From the NCBI GenBank assembly GCA_031259905.1, contig JAIRKS010000155.1, positions 1 through 14,327 of the forward strand: a stretch of DNA of 14,327 nt, in the 5' to 3' direction. Shown one piece after another: positions 7,635 through 14,096 of this stretch. The stretch comes from Odoribacteraceae bacterium. Its GTDB lineage: Bacteria; Bacteroidota; Bacteroidia; Bacteroidales; Marinifilaceae. The notes under the pieces were generated by a model. The model was given only the letters and a program-made list of their open reading frames with translations, made no database searches and was not told the origin of the DNA. The stretch's first letter is position 1. The number at the start of each line of letters is the position of its first letter. Made by a program: the position numbers and the translations under genes.

Positions 7635-10289
7635 ATGATGTTCAAACGAAGGTTTTTGTTGTTGCTCCTGACGGCGGGAGCGCTGGTAGGAGCGGCCTCG
7701 TTCGAGAAGGACGTGCTGGAGCGATTCATGACGAGCATGTACGGCGTGCCGCAGGAGAAGATGTACGTGCACACGGACAAGAGCGTGTACGTGGTGGGCG
7801 AGCGGGTGTGGTGGCGCGCGTACCTGGTAGACCCGCGCGGGTACGATTGGCGGGTGTTGAGCCGCTTCGTGTACGTGGAGCTGGTGGACCGGCGGGATTC
7901 GCTGGTGACGCGCGTGAAGGTGGGCGAGCGAGGAGACACGGCCTGCTTCCACGGGTATCTACCCCTGTCGCCGTCATTGCCATCGGGCGATTATTGCCTG
8001 CGGGGGTACAGTTATTACATGCAGAACGACGGGGAAGGATGCCTGTTCACGAAACGATTACGGGTGGTGAATCCAAGAGAGAAAAGCGTGCAGGTCGAGG
8101 CGTCGGCGGGAGAGACGCGCGGGGGAAAACGCGTCGTGTCGGCGCGGTTCACGGACGCGTTGGACGTGCCTTATAACAAGGCGTTCCTGGCGTACGAGAC
8201 GACGCCAAAGGGTAGCGACTTCTCGAAAAGCGCGGCGCGCGCGGACGAGAACGGGGAGATGTCCATCCGGGTGGACACGGCGGTAAAGTACGTCACGTTT
8301 CACTTTCAGGATAACGAACCGTTATCCTTCACGCGCACCGTGTTCCTTCCCCGCGCGGGGAGAAAGGCCGACGTGCAGTTCTTCCCGGAAGGAGGAACGC
8401 TGCTGACGGGAAACTGGCAACGCGTGGCGTTCAAGGCGATCGGGGAGGACGGGCTGCCGGTAGACGTGGAGGGCGAGGTGTACCAGGACACGACGCTGAT
8501 CGCGACGTTCGCCCCCGTGCACGACGGGATGGGGATGTTCCGCCTGCCGGTATCCCCGGGACATCGCTACTCGGTGGTGACCCGCTTGCCCACGGGAGAG
8601 GAGCAACGGCAGGAGTTGCCCGTGCCGTCGAGAACAGGATTCGGGGTGACGACGGCGACGGTCGATGACTCGGTGCTCGTCTACCGGGTAATCAAGGGGG
8701 ACGAGGCCGTCTTCCCGGATGACTTGCACCTTTTCGTCCACGCGTCCGGCCACGTGATGGGAATCGAACACGTGAGCCGTCCCTTCAAGGGGATGATGGA
8801 CCTGAAGCAGTTCCCGGAAGGAATCGCGCACGTGACGCTGGTCGACGGGAAGGGACGGGTGTACAGCGAGCGGCTGGTGTTCGCGCGATCGACGGAATGC
8901 CCGCGCGCGCGGATCGTGCCGGATAAGAGCGTGTACACGACGCGTGAGCGGGTGACGCTGGATCTGGATCTCCCCGCGGGGGAAGAAGGGTCGTTCTCGC
9001 TCGCGGTGACGGACGATAGCCACGTGCTCGTGGACACGCTCGAGGATAACATCCTCTCGAACTTGCTGCTGACGTCGGAGGTAAAGGGGCATGTCCACGC
9101 CCCGGCGTATTATTTCTCTGACGCCCCCGGCGCGCGGGAGGCCCTCGACCTGGTGATGATGACGCACGGGTGGAAGCGCTTCGATCTCCCGACGATCTTG
9201 CAGGAGAAGAAGACGGAACGACCTTACCCGATCGAACGCGGCCAGGTGGTGTCGGGCAGAGTGGATAATTTCTGGGGAAAGCGGTCGCGGTCGGCGAACA
9301 TCATCCTGGTCTCGACGAGCGGCATCACGCGAACGGGCGAGACGGATGACAAGGGGAACTTCTCGATAGACGTGGCGTACCCGGACAGCACGCGGTTCGT
9401 GTTGCAGGCACTGAGCGAGAAGGGACGCCGGCGCGTCGTCGCCGTCATCGACGAGGACGCGTTCCTCCCGCCGCGCTACACGCTGCCCGGCACCCCGCGG
9501 GTAACGCGGGAACAGGAGAAGATGCTCACCCGTGAACGCGAGCTGAATTATTATTACGAGAACGGCGAGAGGGTGTACGTCCTGAACGAGGTGGTGGTCT
9601 CGCGACGGAAACGGCTGAAGTACAACTCCTTCTACGACCAGCAGGCCCGCCATTACGCGGATTCGGCCGCCATCGCCGCGGTGTGGAGCTTCGACGCCGT
9701 GCAGACGATCCAGCACCTGTTCCCCGGCGTGATGCTGGAACGAGACGAGAACGGGGACGAGTATTTCTCTTACATTAACCAACGAATGTACTTGTTGATG
9801 AACGATTTCGAGGAGAGTATAGATTTCCTCCACATGATCCACCCGGAGGCGCTGTTGAGTATCTCGATGCTCGACGGACGGCAGGGAACGATGTATTTCG
9901 GGGAGCGCGCGTCCGGCGGCGTGATCAACGTCTCGTACAAGTTCGGCTTCATTCCCTCCTCTCCCGGTCGCCCGAACATCGTCCCCTTCACGTTGCTCGG
10001 CTACCAGAAGGCGGCGGAGTTCTACGTCCCGAAGTACGAGGTGGATTCCGTGCGCCTGACGCTCGAACACGATTCCCGCCGAACGATATACTGGAATCCC
10101 GCGGTGAAACTCTCCGGGGAAAAGCGCGAGAAACTCTCCTTCTATACCGCCGATACGCCGGGAAGCTATTCGATCGTTCTCGAAGGAATTACTTCCGGGG
10201 GAAGGATTTGCAGAGAGCGCCATAAACTGGTGGTAAAAGAGCGTGGCGTGACTGAACGCGAAAAAAAACGGCCTGTCCGCGAGAGGTGA
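7635..10289 (+). CDS. Secreted MG2 / carboxypeptidase-regulatory / Plug-like protein
   Basis: This encodes 884 residues. It has a cleavable-looking signal peptide (FKRRFLLLLLTAGALVGAAS). An MG2-like segment, KMYVHTDKSVYVVGERVWW, follows at about 42-60, as in alpha-2-macroglobulin-type proteins. A stretch ending LDLVMMTHGWKRFDLP (about 505-520) is typical of large Bacteroidetes envelope proteins of this class. Next come a carboxypeptidase-regulatory-like beta domain (about 538-593, with DDKGNFSIDV) and a TonB-receptor Plug-like domain (about 686-770) ending near YFGERASGGVINVSYKFG. There is no outer-membrane beta-barrel after the Plug, so it is not a transporter. Its likely place is the periplasm or outer-membrane face; its partner is unknown. 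GTG at 7632 precedes two ATGs; I take the first ATG (7635), and 7638 is possible. It lies 9 bp after the antiporter and is probably co-transcribed. Confidence 0.85.
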   Translation: MMFKRRFLLLLLTAGALVGAASFEKDVLERFMTSMYGVPQEKMYVHTDKSVYVVGERVWWRAYLVDPRGYDWRVLSRFVYVELVDRRDSLVTRVKVGERGDTACFHGYLPLSPSLPSGDYCLRGYSYYMQNDGEGCLFTKRLRVVNPREKSVQVEASAGETRGGKRVVSARFTDALDVPYNKAFLAYETTPKGSDFSKSAARADENGEMSIRVDTAVKYVTFHFQDNEPLSFTRTVFLPRAGRKADVQFFPEGGTLLTGNWQRVAFKAIGEDGLPVDVEGEVYQDTTLIATFAPVHDGMGMFRLPVSPGHRYSVVTRLPTGEEQRQELPVPSRTGFGVTTATVDDSVLVYRVIKGDEAVFPDDLHLFVHASGHVMGIEHVSRPFKGMMDLKQFPEGIAHVTLVDGKGRVYSERLVFARSTECPRARIVPDKSVYTTRERVTLDLDLPAGEEGSFSLAVTDDSHVLVDTLEDNILSNLLLTSEVKGHVHAPAYYFSDAPGAREALDLVMMTHGWKRFDLPTILQEKKTERPYPIERGQVVSGRVDNFWGKRSRSANIILVSTSGITRTGETDDKGNFSIDVAYPDSTRFVLQALSEKGRRRVVAVIDEDAFLPPRYTLPGTPRVTREQEKMLTRERELNYYYENGERVYVLNEVVVSRRKRLKYNSFYDQQARHYADSAAIAAVWSFDAVQTIQHLFPGVMLERDENGDEYFSYINQRMYLLMNDFEESIDFLHMIHPEALLSISMLDGRQGTMYFGERASGGVINVSYKFGFIPSSPGRPNIVPFTLLGYQKAAEFYVPKYEVDSVRLTLEHDSRRTIYWNPAVKLSGEKREKLSFYTADTPGSYSIVLEGITSGGRICRERHKLVVKERGVTEREKKRPVRER

Positions 10290-10299
10290 TCTTTTTTTT
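10261..10299 (+). terminator. Possible terminator overlapping the end of the MG2/Plug gene
   Basis: A8 (10261-10268) faces T8 (10292-10299), with GCCT and AGGT able to pair inside (one G-U). The result is an A-tract/T-tract hairpin that overlaps the stop codon. The GC core is short and the loop asymmetric, so efficiency is uncertain. Confidence 0.4.
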
Positions 10300-10320
10300 G
10301 GAATATTAAGAGTTGCCTCT

Positions 10321-10350
10321 TTTGGATTTATCGAAAAAGGATTACCTTTG
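10321..10350 (+). promoter_or_regulatory. Bacteroidetes-type promoter of the HTH-like pair
   Basis: TTTG (10321-10324), an 18-bp spacer and TACCTTTG (10343-10350) match the sigma-ABfr consensus TTTG-N19-TAnnTTTG. Transcription would start near 10357, about 30 bp before the ATG at 10388. CCTCTTTT (10316-10323) and AAAAAGG (10334-10340) form an imperfect inverted repeat over the -33 box and spacer. This could be an operator for the encoded HTH-like proteins, but it is only suggestive. Confidence 0.7.
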
Positions 10351-10387
10351 TCTGCCTGAAGAGTGTGTTTTTTTGCTAATTTGAAAT

Positions 10388-11347
10388 ATGAAAGAAGGAT
10401 TAAACGAAGAATTAATTGCGGCGGTCGCGCAATGTCTTCCCCAGGGAACCAGCATGGTCAATTTGATCTCCGACGTGTTGTCTATGGGGAAAGAATCGGT
10501 GTACCGCAGGCTAAGAGGCGAGGTGGTGTTTACCTTTGACGAGGTAGCCAAGCTCTCCAGGGGCTTGAATATCTCGCTGGATAACATAATCGGCCTGAAG
10601 AATATCAGGCGGGCCGTTTTCGATCTGAGCCTGATAAAGATGGAAAACCTGTTCGAGAAGTATTACGAGGTGTTGGACGGGTATATCGAGGTATTCAGGG
10701 CGTTGAAGAGAGACCCGGAGTCGAAGATTAAACTGGCGTTTAACACGTTCCCGTACGTGTTCGTGACGCCGTACCCGACGATCGCGAAGTTCCAACTGTT
10801 CAGGTGGATAAACCAGATCCGGGTGCACAAGAGCCTGATGCCCTTCTCCACGCTGGAGATGCCGGATAAGGTGCTGACGACCCAACGCGTGTTCGTGCAG
10901 GAGATGCACAGCGCGGGGTGCTCGCACTATCTCATGGACGAAAGGATGTTCGACTCGTTCGTGCAACAGGTGAAGTATTTTGCTAAACTGAAGTTGATAA
11001 ACAAGGAGGAGATTAAGCAGTTGCAACAGGAGTTGTTCACGCTGCTGAGTGACCTGGAAAACCTCGCGGTACAGGGAGCTTTCGAGAATGGGAACGAGGT
11101 GCAGATTTATATTTCTGACTTCGGGTTCAAGCTCTCGTCAGCCTATTTCGAGTGTAAGGAATTCTTGATGTGTGACCTGCGGCTGTACTCGATGAACAGG
11201 GTACGGTCGTATAACGTGAAGTTCTGCCAGACACAGGACAAGTGGATCGAGTCCCTGAAACGGTACGCCACGCTGATTACTCAAAGCGGGGAGATTCAAC
11301 GAGCGAACTACATGGAGAAACAACGGGAATGTATCATGTCTATTTAA
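10388..11347 (+). CDS. HTH-like DNA-binding protein, first of a paralogous pair
   Basis: This encodes 319 residues. Residues 1 to about 70 look like an XRE/BetR-like helix-turn-helix: SMGKESVYRRLRGEVVFTFDEVAKLSRGLNIS, where GKESVYRRLRG would hold the recognition helix. The remaining ~250 residues are helical with aromatic patches and Cys-containing strands (HSAGCSHYLMDERMF, YFECKEFLMCDLRLY). I do not recognise them as a named ligand or effector domain. There is no signal peptide or transmembrane segment, so the protein is probably cytoplasmic. The second gene starts 6 bp after this one and is collinear with it along its full length. The lead promoter at 10321-10350 is strong. Codon use is less GC-extreme than in the genes to the left. 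A transcription regulator is the likely role; the signal and targets are unknown. Confidence 0.8.
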   Translation: MKEGLNEELIAAVAQCLPQGTSMVNLISDVLSMGKESVYRRLRGEVVFTFDEVAKLSRGLNISLDNIIGLKNIRRAVFDLSLIKMENLFEKYYEVLDGYIEVFRALKRDPESKIKLAFNTFPYVFVTPYPTIAKFQLFRWINQIRVHKSLMPFSTLEMPDKVLTTQRVFVQEMHSAGCSHYLMDERMFDSFVQQVKYFAKLKLINKEEIKQLQQELFTLLSDLENLAVQGAFENGNEVQIYISDFGFKLSSAYFECKEFLMCDLRLYSMNRVRSYNVKFCQTQDKWIESLKRYATLITQSGEIQRANYMEKQRECIMSI

Positions 11348-11353
11348 GATCCT

Positions 11354-12319
11354 ATGAACGACGCGAAACAATTAAATCAAGACCTGTTAACGGCAATAAA
11401 ACAAGCTATCCCGGCTGACACGAACCTGGTGAAGGTGATCGAGGCCGCGCTCGGGATCGGTAAAGAGGCCGTGTATCGCCGGATACGCGGAGATGTCCCC
11501 TTCACGTTCGATGAAGTAGTCGCCCTCACGCTCAAGTTCGGCATGTCGCTTGACCGATTCTTGAACATACAGTACCAGGAAACGGTGGTGTATGACTTGA
11601 ACCAGATATCGACCGCCCAACCGATGGAGGATTATTATAACATCCTGTCGGTGGAAGTAGAGATGTTCAAGGAATTCAACAGGAACCCGGAAGCGAAGAT
11701 CTACATGGCGTATAACATGCTCCCCTTCGTCTTCTTCCACTCGCTGGAATACTTGTGGAAATTCGATATATACCAGCTGCTGCACCAGGTGGAGCAGGAA
11801 AAAAAGATAGAGGAGTTCTCGCGTGTGGTCTTCCCCGAGGCCCTGATAAAGAAGCGTGACGAACTGTTCGAGGCGTACTGGAACGTCCCCTGGAGCTGTT
11901 ACATCCTGGACCGGAGAATATTCTCCTCCCTGCTCAAGGAGATAGGGTATATCTACAAGCTGGGCCTGATCTCGAAGGAGGACATCATCCGCTTCAAGAA
12001 GGAGTTCCACGAGTTGCTCGACACGATCGAGATCACCGCGGCGTCGGGAAAGTTCCGGGGAAATAGCCCGATGGTGCTTTACCTCGCCAACCTCGACCTG
12101 GAGGGATCGTATTGTTGTTACGAGTGTCCGGAACTGAACTTCACCCACCTGCGGGTCTGCCGGTTGGGGATACTAAACTCCTCGACGCCGGACATCTTCA
12201 TGGCACAGCGGAACTACATTGAATCGCTGAAACGATTCTCCACGCTCATCACGAGAAGTGGCGAGATGGAACGCTCCATCTTCTTGCAAGAACAACGGGA
12301 ACTGGTTAACGCGCTATAA
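11354..12319 (+). CDS. HTH-like DNA-binding protein, second of a paralogous pair
   Basis: This encodes 321 residues, a diverged copy of the gene before it. Shared landmarks in the same order are GIGKEAVYRRIRGDVPFTFDEVVAL (HTH, about 36-60), a MEDYYNIL helix, NRNPEAKIYMAYNMLPFVF, SCYILDRRIFSSLLKEI, GLISKEDI and the C-terminal YIESLKRFSTLITRSGEME. Most of the HTH residues are kept, while the middle of the effector part has changed. This fits tandem duplication followed by divergence, so the pair may form a heterodimer or bind different sites. ATG at 11354 is 6 bp after the preceding stop, so translation is probably coupled. No function beyond probable DNA binding can be given. A two-way terminator follows. 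Confidence 0.8.
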   Translation: MNDAKQLNQDLLTAIKQAIPADTNLVKVIEAALGIGKEAVYRRIRGDVPFTFDEVVALTLKFGMSLDRFLNIQYQETVVYDLNQISTAQPMEDYYNILSVEVEMFKEFNRNPEAKIYMAYNMLPFVFFHSLEYLWKFDIYQLLHQVEQEKKIEEFSRVVFPEALIKKRDELFEAYWNVPWSCYILDRRIFSSLLKEIGYIYKLGLISKEDIIRFKKEFHELLDTIEITAASGKFRGNSPMVLYLANLDLEGSYCCYECPELNFTHLRVCRLGILNSSTPDIFMAQRNYIESLKRFSTLITRSGEMERSIFLQEQRELVNAL

Positions 12320-12371
12320 CGCGCCCCCTGCCCGGTAGAGAGAAATCGCGTTCCACCGGGCCTGTAAAATA

Positions 12372-12411
12372 AAACCGTGTCAGTCGGGCAAATACCCTGC
12401 TGACACGGTTT
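12372..12411. terminator. Bidirectional terminator between the HTH-like pair and purM
   Basis: AAACCGTGTCAG (12372-12383) pairs perfectly with CTGACACGGTTT (12400-12411), and an inner GGG/CCC can stack in the loop. A-rich DNA on the left and TTTAATTT on the right make it usable from both strands, as suits two convergent genes. A weaker hairpin, GCCCGGT/ACCGGGC (12330-12361), precedes it. Confidence 0.85.
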
Positions 12412-12480
12412 AATTTATCCCACGGGGAAAACTTTTGCACGCGCTTGCCCCGGGCGCGAGAACGACGCGAGCGTGACGGC

Positions 12481-13650
12481 TCAATAAGTAAACTGCCCGA
12501 ACTCGCTGGAGATCGTCAATCCTTTCCGTTCGGCGGCGTGGCAGTACCCCACGACCCGCGCGTCGACGCGAAAATCCCGCGAGATCGCGATAATCTTGTC
12601 GGCCAGCCGGCGGTTGACGTATATCTCCATGCGGTGTCCCATGTTAAATACCTTGTACATCTCCTTCCACGGCGTCCCCGACTGCTCCTGAATCAACCGG
12701 AACAAGGGGGGAACCGGGAAAAGATTATCCTTCACCACGTGCAGCCGGTCGATGAACCCCATGACCTTCGTCTGTGCCCCCCCGGAGCAGTGAATCATCC
12801 CGTGCACCTCTTTCCGGAACTCCTTCAACACCTGCCTGACCACGGGAATATAGGTGCGCGTCGGCGAGAGCACCAGCTTCCCCGCGTCGACGTTCAGCCC
12901 GTCGATCGCGTCCGTCAGCGCGAGTTTCCCGGAATAGACCAGCTCGTCGGGGATAGCGCCGTCGTAGCTCTCCGGGTACTTCGCGGCGAGATAGTGAGCG
13001 AAAACATCGTGACGCGCCGAGGTCAGCCCGTTAGCCCCCATGCCGCCGTTATAACTCTCCTCGTAAGAGGCCTGCCCGGAGGAGGAGAGGCCCACGATCA
13101 CGTCGCCGGCCTTGACGCGATGATTCGAGATCACGTCGGACCGCTTCATCCGGCAGGTGACGGTAGAATCGACGATGATCGTCCGCACGAGATCACCCAC
13201 GTCGGCCGTCTCCCCCCCGGTGGGATAAATGTTCACTCCCAGCTTCCGGTAGGTCTCGACAAGCTCCTCCGTCCCGCGAATAATCGCGCTAATCACCTCG
13301 CCCGGGATCAGGAGCTTGTTCCTCCCGATCGTCGAGGAGAGCAAAATGTTATCCGTCGCCCCCACGCAGATCAAGTCGTCGATATTCATCACCAGCGCGT
13401 CCTGCGCGATCCCTTTCCACACGGAGAGATCCCCCGTTTCCCGCCAGTACAGGTAGGCCAGCGACGACTTCGTCCCCGCGCCGTCGGCGTGCATGATGTT
13501 ACAATAACCCTTTCGCCCGCCGAGGTAATCCGGGACGACCTTGCAAAAAGCTTTCGGGAACAATCCCTTGTCGATATCCTTGATCGCGGCGTGGACATCC
13601 TCCTTGGACGCGGAGACGCCTCTACGGTTGTATCGTTCGTCGTGTTTCAT
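12481..13650 (-). CDS. purM: Phosphoribosylformylglycinamidine cyclo-ligase (AIR synthase)
   Basis: This encodes 389 residues. The enzyme closes the imidazole ring in purine synthesis: FGAM + ATP gives AIR + ADP + Pi, in the cytoplasm. The start RYNRRGVSASKEDVH and the segments HADGAGTKSSLAYLYW (about 54-69), TGGETADVGDLVRTIIVD (144-161) and DVIVGLSSSGQASYEESYNGG (183-203), plus MIHCSGGAQTKV and FNMGHRMEIYV, match the ATP-binding and substrate loops of PurM. It is longer than the ~345-residue enterobacterial enzyme. The RYN.RGVSASKEDVH start and extra length are as in Bacteroidetes AIR synthases. No other pur gene lies within the window. A -7 box (TATCTTTG) and a GC hairpin lie upstream. ATG at 13650 is the first start of the conserved N-terminus. 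The call is secure. Confidence 0.97.
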   Translation of the reverse strand: MKHDERYNRRGVSASKEDVHAAIKDIDKGLFPKAFCKVVPDYLGGRKGYCNIMHADGAGTKSSLAYLYWRETGDLSVWKGIAQDALVMNIDDLICVGATDNILLSSTIGRNKLLIPGEVISAIIRGTEELVETYRKLGVNIYPTGGETADVGDLVRTIIVDSTVTCRMKRSDVISNHRVKAGDVIVGLSSSGQASYEESYNGGMGANGLTSARHDVFAHYLAAKYPESYDGAIPDELVYSGKLALTDAIDGLNVDAGKLVLSPTRTYIPVVRQVLKEFRKEVHGMIHCSGGAQTKVMGFIDRLHVVKDNLFPVPPLFRLIQEQSGTPWKEMYKVFNMGHRMEIYVNRRLADKIIAISRDFRVDARVVGYCHAAERKGLTISSEFGQFTY

Positions 13651-13666
13651 ACTTGATAATTTAAGG

Positions 13667-13688
13667 CGCGCGCGACAGGAGGCGCGCG
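13667..13688 (-). other. GC hairpin in the purM 5' leader
   Basis: CGCGCGC (13667-13673) can pair with GCGCGCG (13682-13688) around an 8-nt loop. The block GGCGCGCGCG also occurs twice as a direct repeat (13665-13674 and 13681-13690). Given the -7 box at 13700-13707, the transcript would begin almost at this stem. The rest of the leader to the ATG is AT-rich. It could stabilise the 5' end or regulate translation. Confidence 0.55.
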
Positions 13689-13699
13689 CGAATCTGCAT

Positions 13700-13707
13700 C
13701 AAAGATA
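13700..13707 (-). promoter_or_regulatory. -7 element of the purM promoter
   Basis: On the minus strand this reads TATCTTTG, an exact match to TAnnTTTG, about 50 bp before the purM ATG. No TTTG is found at the expected -33 distance, so only half of the promoter is supported. Confidence 0.55.
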
Positions 13708-13747
13708 AGGGAAAATAACGAAAAGGGATGAACGACAAGCACGGACG

Positions 13748-13777
13748 AAAAAAAACTTGCCGCGCGGGCGGCAAGTT
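13748..13777 (-). terminator. Rho-independent terminator of tRNA-Asn
   Basis: On the minus strand AACTTGCCGC pairs with GCGGCAAGTT (10 bp, 4-nt loop; arms 13768-13777 and 13754-13763), followed by T8 (complement of 13748-13755). It ends the tRNA transcript before the purM promoter. Confidence 0.93.
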
Positions 13778-13788
13778 CATCGGATCCG

Positions 13789-13862
13789 CTCCTCAGGTAG
13801 GACTTGAACCTACGACCTACGGATTAACAGTCCGCCGCTCTAACCAACTGAGCTACTGAGGA
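13789..13862 (-). tRNA. tRNA-Asn (anticodon GTT)
   Basis: The 74-nt cloverleaf runs on the minus strand. The acceptor stem is TCCTCAG/CTGAGGA. The D-arm is GCTC-AGTTGGTTA-GAGC. The anticodon arm has loop CTGTTAA, giving GTT. The variable loop is AGGTC. The T-arm is GTAGG-TTCAAGT-CCTAC, and the discriminator base is G. The 3' CCA is not encoded; the next bases are CGG. It has its own promoter and terminator. Confidence 0.98.
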
Positions 13863-13880
13863 AATTGTGAAAACCGGTTG

Positions 13881-13911
13881 CAAATGTAGTGATTAATTCT
13901 CTCCCTCCAAA
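13881..13911 (-). promoter_or_regulatory. Promoter of tRNA-Asn
   Basis: On the minus strand TTTG (13911-13908), a 19-bp spacer and TACATTTG (13888-13881) are an exact match to the Bacteroidetes primary sigma consensus in both boxes and spacing. The start would be near 13874, about 12 nt before the mature tRNA 5' end. Confidence 0.85.
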
Positions 13912-13938
13912 GAAAACGAAAAGAAAAATTGAGGCAAA

Positions 13939-14011
13939 CACGCTCCTTGACCTGCCGGCAACGCTTCGCGTCACCGCGAAACGTTGCCGCGAGCCTGGTG
14001 ACGGGAGCGTG
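13939..14011. other. Large two-tier hairpin / cruciform in intergenic DNA
   Basis: An inner stem of 14 positions, 13957-13970 with 13975-13988, pairs with one C/A mismatch around the loop TCAC. An outer stem, CACGCTCC (13939-13946) with GGAGCGTG (14004-14011), is perfect and encloses it with unpaired flanks. The element lies upstream of the tRNA promoter on the side away from the tRNA. No T-run follows on either side, so it is not a standard terminator. No coding frame explains it. Confidence 0.7.
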
Positions 14012-14050
14012 AAGGCGATCGACTTTCTCCTCCCGCCCGAAGGCCCGCTG

Positions 14051-14064
14051 CCCGGTGCACCGGG
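14051..14064. other. 14-bp perfect palindrome
   Basis: CCCGGTGCACCGGG is identical to its own reverse complement. It lies between the large hairpin and the right tandem array, in a stretch (14012-14096) with no other feature. It could be a dimeric protein-binding site or part of the folded DNA around it. Confidence 0.6.
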
Positions 14065-14096
14065 GTACTGGAAAGGTCTCTTGAGATTCGCGGCAG

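Noticed and set aside
6183..7952. 589-residue minus-strand open frame opposite the antiporter
   Set aside because: It is rich in His, Arg and Gln from antisense reading of GTG/CTG/GCG codons. It spans the junction of two well-supported plus-strand genes.
12445..13656. 403-residue plus-strand open frame opposite purM
   Set aside because: It is a shadow of the high-GC purM gene. The minus-strand product is an unmistakable AIR synthase and the plus-strand product resembles nothing.
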